From Tolypothrix brevis GSE-NOS-MK-07-07A (GTDB lineage: Bacteria; Cyanobacteriota; Cyanobacteriia; Cyanobacteriales; Nostocaceae), in assembly GCA_019358985.1 (NCBI GenBank), contig JAHHIJ010000024.1:1-64000 (forward strand): 64,000 nt of DNA, read 5' to 3'. Shown here piece by piece: positions 9,413-17,569 of the stretch. Every line of letters begins with the position of its first letter. The first letter of the stretch is position 1. A program made the position numbers and the translations under genes. The notes under the pieces were generated by a model. It saw only the letters and a program-made list of their open reading frames with translations. It searched no databases and was not told where the DNA came from.

Positions 9413-11539
9413 ATTATCTAAACTTTGTAAAACTTCCTCTACCGACTGATATCGCTTTTGAAAGTCAAAAGCCACCATTTTGTTTAAAATATCAACTAAC
9501 TCTTGAGAAGTTCCTACTGCAAGATGTTGCCAAGCAAGTGCTGTTGTCGATTCTCGTTCGATGTTTCTAGTAGGTGTTCCAGTTAAAGCTTGAATGCCAA
9601 TCATTCCAACAGCATAAATATCGCTGTTTAATCTAGGTTGTCCCATAAACTGCTCAGGAGGTGCATAACCCGCAGTACCCACCGCTACTGTGGGGTTTTC
9701 TCCTGGGATCTGAGGCTGAATTTGTTTAACAGCACCAAAGTCAATTAAAACGATTCGTCTATCATGTTTGCGTCTAATTAAGTTGCTAGGTTTGATATCT
9801 CGATGGATGACACCACGATTATGAACAAACTTTAGTACGTGCAGAAGGTCTTTAAGGCTACTTACAACTTCAGCTTCTGGAACCAACTTTTTGGGGGTCA
9901 ATTCTTCTTGGAGAGTTTCTCCCCTAACATACTCTTGTACTAAATAGAATTCATGAGACTCTTCAAAATAAGCCATCAACTGGGGAATCTGATTGTGATG
10001 ACCCAAAACATCTAAAATTTCAGCTTCAGTTTTAAATAGACGTCTGGCAATATCTAAAAATACTTCATCGGTGCGAGCAGGTTGTAAATGCTTAACTACA
10101 CACAACGGTTTACCTGGTCGATGAATATCTTCAGCTAAATAAGTATAACTAAATCCTCCAGAACCAAGGGTCTCAGTGATTTTATAACGGTTGTTTAATA
10201 CTCTTTCTGGTTGTAAGCCATTATGAAACCCCGTGGGTATCTGCGTTCTGGAATTTCCTCCTTCCCTTAAAAGTGCTTGCAATAGGGAGATATTTTCATT
10301 TTGTTCTTTAATTTGAAGTGCTATTTTTTCTTTTTCTTGCTTGTTTTGAAATGAGGTATAACCCAGAACGCCCACTGTTGCTATAATAAAGCCTAAGGCT
10401 GGGGATACTAAAGGTATCCACCCTGCATAAGTAAAAATAACAAAACCGCTAAAGAATAGTATTACTAAAGTACCGACGCCCAAGAGTCCTAAACGGAGTG
10501 GATGCTGAATACGCCATCCGAGTATACCACCGGCGAAAGTCCATCCCCAGATCCAGAGAATTTCTCCCCATTCAGGTAAAAACCAAAATAGAGGTCGCTT
10601 TCCTGAAGCTGCATCGAGAATCTGGCTGACCATATGTGCATGAATTGTGACTCCAGGCATTTTGCCAGAATCGTCCCGTTTGCCATTACTATAAGGTGTA
10701 TTACGAATATCTTGGGAACTTGGTGCAGTGGAGCCAATCAAGATAATACGATTTCTTACCCAAGTTGGTTTGATGCGATCGCCTAGCACATCTGATATAC
10801 TGACTTGTTGAGCAACGTTATTCTGCGATCGGTAGTTTAACAGTATTTGAAAGCCATTGGCATCGATGTCTTGATAACCACCTGAGTTAGCTTCTAAGCG
10901 TTTAAATAACGTTTTCCCTACTTGCATTCCTTTAGCACTGAATGTTGGTTGAATATTTAAGTACTGAAGTGCTAATTGGAATCCAAAAGAAGCTGGAGTT
11001 TTACAGTTTGACTTAGAATCGGGTGTCACCACTAGTAAATTTCGCCGAATTAATGTATCTCCGTCTTCCGGGATATCAGCAAATCCTGCATTCTCCGCTG
11101 GTATACCCATCGGTGGTGGTACAGATTCAACATTGTTTGCACCCACTGTACAAATAGGAATAATGCGGGAACTATTTTTGATGTGTGCTAATAGTTTCTC
11201 ATGACCAGGTTCAACTGGGCGATCGCGAAATAAATCTAAACCAATGACTTTTGGTTGATAGCGCTCTAGTTTAGTCAATACTTTGTCTAAAGTTTCCCCA
11301 TTTGGCGATCCCTGGTTCAATTTTTTAATGTCGTCTGCGCTAAATTCCACAATCAACAAACGGGGATCTGGAGCTAGAGGAGCACGTCTTTGCATCATCT
11401 GGTCAAAAGCTATCAGTTCTGCCGACTCTAATACATCCTCTAATATTTCCACCCGTTGAGCTCCAACCAGCAATATACCTGTAATTAAACTAATAATAAC
11501 TACAGGCTGTGTCAGCACATTTCTCAAGTTGGTAAGCAT
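9407..11539 (-). CDS. CHASE2-domain Ser/Thr protein kinase
   Basis: A 710-residue membrane receptor kinase. The order is an N-terminal membrane anchor, an extracytoplasmic CHASE2 sensor (about 30-300), three predicted membrane helices (about 315-390), a short coiled coil, and a Hanks-type kinase (about 445-705). The kinase has a glycine loop GSGGFSYTYLAED, a catalytic HRDIKPSN and a DFG. I start at the ATG at 11539; an in-frame TTG lies 6 bp upstream. CHASE2 is a sensor fold with unknown ligands. The gene converges on the CHAT gene with interlocked stop codons. The FHA-domain proteins at 15450-20855 bind phosphothreonine by family and are candidate readers of its activity (inference). Confidence 0.92.
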   Translation of the reverse strand: MLTNLRNVLTQPVVIISLITGILLVGAQRVEILEDVLESAELIAFDQMMQRRAPLAPDPRLLIVEFSADDIKKLNQGSPNGETLDKVLTKLERYQPKVIGLDLFRDRPVEPGHEKLLAHIKNSSRIIPICTVGANNVESVPPPMGIPAENAGFADIPEDGDTLIRRNLLVVTPDSKSNCKTPASFGFQLALQYLNIQPTFSAKGMQVGKTLFKRLEANSGGYQDIDANGFQILLNYRSQNNVAQQVSISDVLGDRIKPTWVRNRIILIGSTAPSSQDIRNTPYSNGKRDDSGKMPGVTIHAHMVSQILDAASGKRPLFWFLPEWGEILWIWGWTFAGGILGWRIQHPLRLGLLGVGTLVILFFSGFVIFTYAGWIPLVSPALGFIIATVGVLGYTSFQNKQEKEKIALQIKEQNENISLLQALLREGGNSRTQIPTGFHNGLQPERVLNNRYKITETLGSGGFSYTYLAEDIHRPGKPLCVVKHLQPARTDEVFLDIARRLFKTEAEILDVLGHHNQIPQLMAYFEESHEFYLVQEYVRGETLQEELTPKKLVPEAEVVSSLKDLLHVLKFVHNRGVIHRDIKPSNLIRRKHDRRIVLIDFGAVKQIQPQIPGENPTVAVGTAGYAPPEQFMGQPRLNSDIYAVGMIGIQALTGTPTRNIERESTTALAWQHLAVGTSQELVDILNKMVAFDFQKRYQSVEEVLQSLDNL

Positions 11540-11593
11540 AAGCAATTAAAAATAAAAAATATAAATTTCTGATTTGATTCTGTTTTTTAAATA

Positions 11594-11701
11594 TACAGCC
11601 GATTGCGTTATTATTGAACACACGTAGAGACGTTCCGGCGGAACGTCTTTACAGGGTTTTGGGTTTTACTCATGTACCTCATGTAGTTGAAATCTGCTGT
11701 A
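11594..11701 (-). mobile_element. MITE-like element, family A (TACAGC ends), TTCC core
   Basis: A 108-bp element. On the minus strand it runs from TACAGCAGATTT to AATCGGCTGTA, near-perfect 11-bp terminal inverted repeats. Inner arms GAGGTACATG and AAAACCCAAAACCCT flank a GTAAAGACGTTCC palindrome. Other copies are at 14284-14392 and 36629-36736. TA at both outer ends suggests a TA target, as with Tc1/IS630-type elements (inference). It encodes no protein. Confidence 0.85.
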
Positions 11702-12042
11702 ATACCTTCTGAGAAGTCTATATAACGGTTCTCGGTTAGGTGAGGTACATAAAACCTCACCCTGGTAGTTTCAGACACCCCTCCCCTCTACGCAGTGTAA
11801 GGAAAGGGGAACCAGAGCGCTAATTTAGTCGTCCAGAAGCAAAATCGCACAATCGGGAAATCTTTTCGATATCTTTACATTAGACATGTATTGTTCTATT
11901 ATCATTTTACCTTCTCAGATGATTAGCCAATTAAAGTAGCCCTTGACAAATCAAGGTTTTAGCGCTTTCCCTTCAACTTTTACGCTCTCAACTGGGTTTT
12001 ACAGTTTTTTCTTGGGGTTGATCTACCGCACAATATTAAAAA
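11702..12042. other. Intergenic region upstream of acyltransferase
   Basis: No gene is recognisable. It contains GC-richer remnants around 11757-11820 and an AT-rich stretch before the start codon at 12043 that should carry the acyltransferase promoter. No confident promoter was found. Confidence 0.4.
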
Positions 12043-13206
12043 ATGAATCAATTAACTGAAAGACCTATGAATCAGAGGTTGCATCTTCATTATTTGGATG
12101 GCTTACGAGGAATTGCATCTTTGTATGTAGTATTTGTCCACGTTGAGCCATCTCTAGGAGAAAATCTGCCCATATTTTGGTTATTTTTTCAAAAATTACT
12201 GCGTTATGGTGGATTTAGTGTTGTAATTTTTATTGTGCTTTCTGGGTATGTTTTGATGCTGCCAGTAGCTCGCTCTCAAAATGGTCATATATCAGGAAGT
12301 TTGATTGATTACATTAAAAGGCGATCGCGTCGAATTTTGCCCCCTTACTACGCTGCTCTTTTTTTATCACTGTTCCTAGCAATTACAATATTTGCACTAG
12401 AAAAATTTACAGATTTCCAGTGGAATGAAGTTGCTGGAGAAGGTCCATTTTCTCCAAATTTTTCCTTGATTGATGTTTTATCCCATCTGCTACTAATTCA
12501 CAATTTCAGCCTCAGCACATCTTTAACTATCAACCCACCTATGTGGAGTGTGGCTACGGAGTGGCAATTATACTTTTTATTTCCGCTATTATTACTACCT
12601 CTTTGGCGGCGCTTCGGTTTATTATCAGTTGTGATAGCCGCCTTTGTAATTGGGATAGCACCATTTTATCTGCTAAATGGATTTTCAATGTCTACTAGTT
12701 CTTGGTTTATCGGCTTATTTACCTTGGGGATGGCAGCAGCAGATATTGGATTCTCTCAAAAACCTCAGTTAATAACAATAAGAAATTCCCTGCGGTGGGA
12801 AATGCTTGCTATTATCTTCACTGTTATTGCTTTTTTAACTGAGTGGAAAAAACTAGGATTAGATATGTGGATTGGTCAGAGTTTTTGTGGGTTAGCGGGT
12901 GCTTGTCTATTTATTTACTGCACCAAATTGATAATTGAGGGCAAAAACTTGCCCTCAATTATCAGGCTATTGGAGCATCCTTGGGTGCTTCTATTAGGAG
13001 CATTTTCTTATAGTCTGTATCTAACTCATGGACCAGTATTAGTGCTAGTGCGTTACTTTCTTTTTAATCTGCCAATATCTCCATTTATGTTTGCGGCTAC
13101 ATGCTATTTGGGAGGTGTAGGGATGTCGTTACTAATTGCCTACTGGTTTTATTTAGTCTTTGAGCGACCATTCATGTCCAGTTTCTTAAAAAAGCGCTTT
13201 CCTTAA
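12043..13206 (+). CDS. Acyltransferase 3 family membrane protein (OafA/YrhL-like)
   Basis: A polytopic inner-membrane O-acyltransferase of 387 residues with about ten hydrophobic helices. The family entry motif is present near residue 19 (YLDGLRGIASLYVVFVH), with R and the conserved H. A cluster SRRILPPYY follows near residue 95. These enzymes transfer acetyl or other acyl groups to extracytoplasmic sugars or peptides; the acceptor here is unknown. A second ATG lies 24 bp downstream and could be the start. The gene converges with the nucleoside hydrolase gene and overlaps its 3' end by 35 bp. Confidence 0.88.
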   Translation: MNQLTERPMNQRLHLHYLDGLRGIASLYVVFVHVEPSLGENLPIFWLFFQKLLRYGGFSVVIFIVLSGYVLMLPVARSQNGHISGSLIDYIKRRSRRILPPYYAALFLSLFLAITIFALEKFTDFQWNEVAGEGPFSPNFSLIDVLSHLLLIHNFSLSTSLTINPPMWSVATEWQLYFLFPLLLLPLWRRFGLLSVVIAAFVIGIAPFYLLNGFSMSTSSWFIGLFTLGMAAADIGFSQKPQLITIRNSLRWEMLAIIFTVIAFLTEWKKLGLDMWIGQSFCGLAGACLFIYCTKLIIEGKNLPSIIRLLEHPWVLLLGAFSYSLYLTHGPVLVLVRYFLFNLPISPFMFAATCYLGGVGMSLLIAYWFYLVFERPFMSSFLKKRFP

Positions 13207-14194
13207 ATCTGACAAGTTGATCAAACAACTTTAAAAACTCTTCGGTATCAACATCTAAACAGGCTTCTACATTAGGTGGATTGGTTTTTTCATTTCGGCG
13301 AAATCGCCTATCTGCCAGTGATAACCCAGTGGTAAATCGTCCTTGGGTTTCCACCATCATATAGAGTAACTCAGTCTTTACCAGACTCGGATTAATAGCA
13401 ACTGCTATCGCCAAAGGATCATGTAAATAACAACCATAAAAGCCTTCATTATCTCGATAGAAAGCCATATAAATTCCCGTGCAATCGGCAATAAACTGGG
13501 TGACTTTTGAAGGATGGCGCTGTAAATTATCTTCAACAACTTGACGCGGGAAAGGGGCTTTCATCGTCACATCCAAACCCACTAAAGTGAGAGGAATGCC
13601 TGACTCCATTACGATTTGAGCCGCATCAGGATCTACAAAAAAATTAAATTCAGCCGCAGCTGTAATATTTCCAGGTACGGTAACAGCCCCACCCATGATG
13701 ATAATTCGCCCTATTTTTTGCATCGTGGCGGCATCTTTTTGAATTGCTGTTGCTAAATTTGTTAGTGGTCCTAAAGCCACAATATTCAGACTGTCGCCGT
13801 ACTCTTGGGCTGCCTTGAGAATGACATCAATAGCATTCTCTGTAGATGCTTCAATCGTCAATTTGGGATAGCGGGGTGTGCCATTAGCTTCTTTAAATTG
13901 ATCTAATTCACCAAGCCCATCAACACCGTGAATACCTGCGGCATTAAACGGCTGTTTAACCAGTGGTTTTTCACAGCCTTTCGCAACAATAGGTAAGGTA
14001 TTGGGTTCTACAATACTTAATACCCGCAATACATTATTAGCTGCTTGATCCACATCGATATTACCAGCTAAAACGGTAATTGCTTTCAGGTCTAATTGCG
14101 GTGAATTCAACGCCATAATTAGCGCCAAGGCATCATCAACACCTCCATCTGTATCTACAAGCACTGGGATGGGCTGCTGCTCAAAGGTTGTCAT
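13172..14194 (-). CDS. Nucleoside hydrolase (IunH/Rih family)
   Basis: A 340-residue hydrolase that should cleave the N-glycosidic bond of ribonucleosides for purine or pyrimidine salvage. The calcium-binding N-terminal Asp cluster appears as DTDGGVDDA (family consensus DTDPGxDDA), with Gly replacing Pro. The core words IIIMGGAV, AEFNFFVDPDAA and HDPLAIA are present at the expected spacing, so the active site looks complete. It has no signal peptide and is probably cytosolic. Its last 35 bp overlap the acyltransferase gene tail to tail. Substrate preference cannot be read from sequence. Confidence 0.92.
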   Translation of the reverse strand: MTTFEQQPIPVLVDTDGGVDDALALIMALNSPQLDLKAITVLAGNIDVDQAANNVLRVLSIVEPNTLPIVAKGCEKPLVKQPFNAAGIHGVDGLGELDQFKEANGTPRYPKLTIEASTENAIDVILKAAQEYGDSLNIVALGPLTNLATAIQKDAATMQKIGRIIIMGGAVTVPGNITAAAEFNFFVDPDAAQIVMESGIPLTLVGLDVTMKAPFPRQVVEDNLQRHPSKVTQFIADCTGIYMAFYRDNEGFYGCYLHDPLAIAVAINPSLVKTELLYMMVETQGRFTTGLSLADRRFRRNEKTNPPNVEACLDVDTEEFLKLFDQLVRFKESAFLRNWT

Positions 14195-14283
14195 ACTCGT
14201 TGCTTTTCTTGTTTAAGAATGGTAGGGAACTAATTTCTTTAGAAACAGCTTTTTAAAGAGTTAGCGATCGCCTTCTCAACATC

Positions 14284-14392
14284 TACAGCATATTTCACTC
14301 CTTAGGAGGTACATGCATAAAACCCAAAACCCTGTAAAGACGTTCCGGCGGAACGTCTCTACGTGTATTCAATAAAAACGCAATCTGCTGTA
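14284..14392 (+). mobile_element. MITE-like element, family A, TTCC core
   Basis: A 109-bp copy of the element at 11594-11701, in the opposite orientation. It starts TACAGCATATTTCA, continues GAGGTACATGCATAAAAC and ends CAATCTGCTGTA. The core palindrome at 14334-14362 is the GACGTTCCGGCGGAACGTC type. It lies upstream of the nucleoside hydrolase gene and could carry promoter or terminator activity for it. Confidence 0.88.
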
Positions 14393-14398
14393 TTACAA

Positions 14399-14483
14399 TA
14401 CACATAGGCGTAAAAATTAATTATGCGTTGCCCGAAACCGTTGTAGAGACGTAGCAGTGCTACGTCTCTACTGGAGATATCTA
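14399..14483 (-). mobile_element. MITE-like element, family B (TAGACATCTCCA ends)
   Basis: An 85-bp element which on the minus strand starts TAGATATCTCCAG. It carries a GTAGAGACGTAGCACTGC palindrome, then GGTTTCGGGCAACGCATAAT, and ends in a diverged CCTATGTGTA. It is separated from the family A copy at 14284-14392 by only 6 bp. It ends 15 bp from the stop of the small membrane protein gene. Confidence 0.75.
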
Positions 14484-14498
14484 ATGTGTTTTACCTGA

Positions 14499-14714
14499 TT
14501 ACAGTATGCTTTGTGGTTGACAACCAGATGACATACCGATGAAACTGCCAATAAAAAGCAGGATGCCAAACATCAACAATAAACCGCCACTGACTTTAAT
14601 CGCAATATTTCCATCAGGTCGAATTTCTGACCGAGATTTATCACTATTGATCACAAGAAAAACACCAGAGACAATTACAACAATTGCTCCTACCAAAAAT
14701 TTATAGCAGTTCAT
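14499..14714 (-). CDS. Small two-helix membrane protein, unknown function
   Basis: 71 residues with two hydrophobic helices (about 5-22 and 42-64) joined by a charged loop containing KSRSEIRPDG. I recognise no family with confidence. It begins 28 bp after the end of the superoxide dismutase gene on the same strand, so the two are probably co-transcribed. A link to envelope oxidative stress would be guilt by association only. Confidence 0.6.
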   Translation of the reverse strand: MNCYKFLVGAIVVIVSGVFLVINSDKSRSEIRPDGNIAIKVSGGLLLMFGILLFIGSFIGMSSGCQPQSIL

Positions 14715-14742
14715 AAATCCTTGCTTGTAAAAGAGTTTTTTT

Positions 14743-15312
14743 CTAAGATTTGACTAATTGAATTACACCGCAGGCTTGACGACCACCACCAGCTTCATCT
14801 GCTGTACCCCCAGCTTTCTTTTGATCGACTAACTTATGTATAATCACCGCACTACCATCACTATCAAATAAGCTTGTGGGACTATTAGAAAGAGTAAAAC
14901 TGCTAGAAAAAGTTTCCATTCTCCCCTTGCCGACAACATTAATTTCGATATTTTGTAAATCCCCCAAATGATAAGGATGATTTTTTTCTACAGGAGTTGA
15001 TGAACCGAATGGACCTGGGTCAAAATGTCCGCCAGCAGAGCTAAAAGGCTTTTCTAGTTGAGGTTCACAGACAGCTTTTTCATGTATGTGAATGCCATGA
15101 AGTCCAGGCTTTATAACTTTAGGATCGCCTTGAAGTTCAACAGCAACCCAGACAGAACCATTTTCCGTCTGCATTGCTTTAAAGGTTCCTGTGATACCAG
15201 AACCTGCGATCGCAGCTTTTGCTTGCACGTTTTTACTGACATTTTCTTCAGACGAACTACAAGCTGATATTAATAGTAGCAATATCAAAGCCAGGTGGTA
15301 GATAAATTTCAT
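14743..15312 (-). CDS. sodC: Cu/Zn superoxide dismutase lipoprotein (SodC-like)
   Basis: Converts superoxide to peroxide and oxygen outside the cytoplasm. The 189-residue precursor has a lipoprotein signal with lipobox ISAC at about residues 15-18, so it should be anchored to a membrane. The copper and zinc ligands can be followed: HIHE, the bridging His in GGHFDP, HPYHLGD, and VIIH. The active-site Arg and disulfide Cys are in GGRQACGVI. All metal ligands of the family appear present, so it is likely functional. Periplasmic Cu/Zn enzymes are uncommon in cyanobacteria next to Fe, Mn and Ni types. A small membrane protein gene follows by 28 bp. Confidence 0.9.
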   Translation of the reverse strand: MKFIYHLALILLLLISACSSSEENVSKNVQAKAAIAGSGITGTFKAMQTENGSVWVAVELQGDPKVIKPGLHGIHIHEKAVCEPQLEKPFSSAGGHFDPGPFGSSTPVEKNHPYHLGDLQNIEINVVGKGRMETFSSSFTLSNSPTSLFDSDGSAVIIHKLVDQKKAGGTADEAGGGRQACGVIQLVKS

Positions 15313-15324
15313 AGATCGTTATCA

Positions 15325-15440
15325 AAGGTAATTGGGCAATGGGCAATGGGGATAGGGCATAGGGTAATGGGAATTAAAGAAGTTCAAGAACGCTCATGTG
15401 TGAATAAATACCATTCTTTCCATGCCCAATGCCCCATTCC
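15325..15440. repeat. GGGCAATGGG-type inverted repeat
   Basis: GGGCAATGGGCAATGGGG near 15332-15350 and CCCAATGCCCCATTCC near 15424-15440 form two inverted, G/C-skewed arms between the SodC and reductase genes. This resembles cyanobacterial low-complexity intergenic repeats. No protein is credible here. Confidence 0.5.
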
Positions 15441-15449
15441 TCCAAAAAT

Positions 15450-17207
15450 CTACGCATCAATTACAACTTTGCTACCAATAACAGGGTAAGAAATGCAAGT
15501 GAGAATGTAGCCTTCTTGAGCTTCGCTTTCATCCAAACCTTCGGGTTCACCTTCTAACCTCACTTCTCCTTCTAGCTTGCGTTTCTTGCAGGTACCACAA
15601 TTTCCAACACGGCAACTCCAGCGAATTTTCACCCCTTCCTGGTTAGCCAAATCCAAAATGGGTTCTTCCCCATCAGCATCGACTTCTTTGCCTGACTTAG
15701 AGAAAACGACAACAGTCTTTCCAGAGGAGGTTGACTTGGGTAAGCTGGGAGTTGGTGCGGCTACTGATGCACTTACGGCAACGCGATCGCTACCATTTGA
15801 TTCTGGAATAGTTTCTGTAGACAAATTCCTCATCATATCCATGAAACCAGCAGCGGGAGTTTTAGCTGTGCTGCTAGGGACAGTTTCTTGTTTAGGCTGA
15901 ACAGACTTGGGTTTTTTCTTTGGAGGTCCAAAGCTTTCTTCATAGTAGTTTTGCATGGGGAAGCTGATACTTTCGAGCATTTGTTTAGTGCCTTCCATGA
16001 AAGTATCTGGTCCACATACATAAACAGTGCGACTTCGATAATCTGGCGCAACAACTTGCAACATAGCTGCATCTAGTCTGCCAGTTAAACTTAACCAACT
16101 ATGACCCGGTTCATTACGAGTTGTGGAGACTGCTAAATGAAAATTCGGATACCGCGAAGACATCATCTCTAGTTCCTGCCGATAAATGATATCACGGGGG
16201 CTGCGAGCGCAGTGAAAAAAGATAATATCGCAATTAGCGCCAGTATCGCATAACCACCTAGACATAGACATCATCGGTGTGATCCCGCTACCGGCAGATA
16301 TTAGCAAAAGTTTTTGCGATGGATTGGCGAAGCAGGTAAACTTACCCAAAGGTCCATTGATCTTGATGATACTGCCTGGTGTAACGTTGTCGTGCAACCA
16401 GTTAGAAACTAGACCTTTTGGTGTATTTGGTTCACTACCACCAGGAGGTGGGACGCGTTTGACAGTGATTTCTAAAGTGTGGGGACGTGAGGGAGTTGAG
16501 GAAATGGAATAGGAACGCGATATCTCTTCACCATTGATTTCTAAATCAAGGTTGATAAACTGACCTGGTTTGTAAGTGAACAACACCGGAGGAACACACG
16601 CAAAGCGAAAGGTTTTTACATCATGTGTTTCATCGATAATACTGATGCAGCGGACTGTTAAATCTCCTTTTGTCCAGCGTTGGAGGTCAGTGGGTTCTAT
16701 CATCGCCACTGGCATATATTCTTGAGGAGCGACAACAGCAGCGGGTAAAGGTGCTTCTACTGGTTTCGTCTCAACTTTTTGCGACGAAGCAACTGCTTCA
16801 ATTATTTCTTGATTGTCTGATTGGGGGCTTGTTTTTTTTGCCTGTGGTATTTCTACTATCGTGTCTTCGTTTGAACTTGTTGCTACTGAACTAATTTCTA
16901 CAACCATCAAGAAATATCTACCGACTTGAATTAAGTCATTAGCTTTGAGAAGATAATCATGATTGATTTGGGCGTTTTCACCATTCAGCCGTGAGCCACA
17001 GCTGCTTGCAAGGTCAGCATAATAATAACCTTCATCTTTTTGGGAAATTTTCCCATGCATCCGGCTGATTTCGGTGCCTTCTAAAACTAAATCACAGTTC
17101 AATAAGCGCCCAACATAACATTCCTGATTGAGTTTTGTTTCTAGATTTAAGTCTACTTCTTGCAGTTGTTCTGGCTTCTTTGGATCTATTACTTTAATTT
17201 TAATCAC
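15450..17207 (-). CDS. FHA-ferredoxin reductase-2Fe-2S ferredoxin fusion protein
   Basis: A soluble hybrid electron-transfer protein of 585 residues. An N-terminal FHA domain (about 5-100, with GRLLNCDLVL and SRMHGKI) precedes a variable linker. An FAD-binding domain follows (about 190-285, RSYSISS), then an NAD(P)-binding domain (about 295-415, GSGITPMMS and YVCGP) and a C-terminal plant-type 2Fe-2S ferredoxin domain (about 495-585). The cluster ligands are visible as CRVGNCGTC and TCIS. The catalytic half resembles reductases of the Hcr/CbiX-like oxidoreductase group. I start at the GTG at 17207 because a strong ribosome site GGAGGA lies 9 nt upstream; reading further upstream would need a TTG. 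FHA domains bind phosphothreonine, so kinase-dependent docking is likely. It shares its strand and its FHA theme with the next gene. Confidence 0.88.
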   Translation of the reverse strand: MIKIKVIDPKKPEQLQEVDLNLETKLNQECYVGRLLNCDLVLEGTEISRMHGKISQKDEGYYYADLASSCGSRLNGENAQINHDYLLKANDLIQVGRYFLMVVEISSVATSSNEDTIVEIPQAKKTSPQSDNQEIIEAVASSQKVETKPVEAPLPAAVVAPQEYMPVAMIEPTDLQRWTKGDLTVRCISIIDETHDVKTFRFACVPPVLFTYKPGQFINLDLEINGEEISRSYSISSTPSRPHTLEITVKRVPPPGGSEPNTPKGLVSNWLHDNVTPGSIIKINGPLGKFTCFANPSQKLLLISAGSGITPMMSMSRWLCDTGANCDIIFFHCARSPRDIIYRQELEMMSSRYPNFHLAVSTTRNEPGHSWLSLTGRLDAAMLQVVAPDYRSRTVYVCGPDTFMEGTKQMLESISFPMQNYYEESFGPPKKKPKSVQPKQETVPSSTAKTPAAGFMDMMRNLSTETIPESNGSDRVAVSASVAAPTPSLPKSTSSGKTVVVFSKSGKEVDADGEEPILDLANQEGVKIRWSCRVGNCGTCKKRKLEGEVRLEGEPEGLDESEAQEGYILTCISYPVIGSKVVIDA

Positions 17208-17255
17208 GCCTATTGTTCCTCCAAGAATGTTAGTTAAATTGTGTAATAACCCCAA

Positions 17256-17347
17256 TGCACATCTCCAGAAATTAATTATGCGTTATCCCAAACCCGTGTA
17301 GAGACGTACCAGTGCTACGTCTTTACCTATGACTCTGGAGATGTCTA
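17256..17347 (-). mobile_element. MITE-like element, family B
   Basis: A 92-bp element read on the minus strand from TAGACATCTCCAGAG to TGGAGATGTGCA, 12-bp terminal inverted repeats. The core is a GTAAAGACGTAGCACTGG palindrome, followed by GGGTTTGGGATAACGCATAA. It sits in the 312-bp gap between the two FHA redox genes, immediately upstream of the reductase leader, so it may have split or altered an operon. Confidence 0.85.
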
Positions 17348-17523
17348 ATGGCGAATTGATATTACAATCGCTACCGGCTTTGAAAGTTATTTCCTTAACG
17401 TTGCTAAGAAGTATCTACAGTCTAACTAAAGACAATTACGGAAAACCACTATAAATAATATCAGATTTTCTTGAGAGTTTATCAAAAAACTTAGTTCATT
17501 TGTAGCGCCCATTTTATGATACG

Positions 17524-17569
17524 AATTTGATTTGTGGTTGCGCTCAACAACGCAACCACAAATCAAATT
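17524..17569 (-). terminator. Perfect 19-bp stem at the end of the 4Fe-4S/FHA gene
   Basis: Arms 17524-17542 and 17551-17569 are perfectly complementary (AATTTGATTTGTGGTTGCG type) with an 8-nt loop CTCAACAA. The structure begins at the stop codon of the upstream gene. No T-run follows, so it may stabilise or process mRNA rather than terminate. Confidence 0.6.

Noticed and set aside
15295-15489. 64-residue plus-strand frame near the SodC gene
   Set aside because: It is made of GGGCAATGGG low-complexity repeat DNA.
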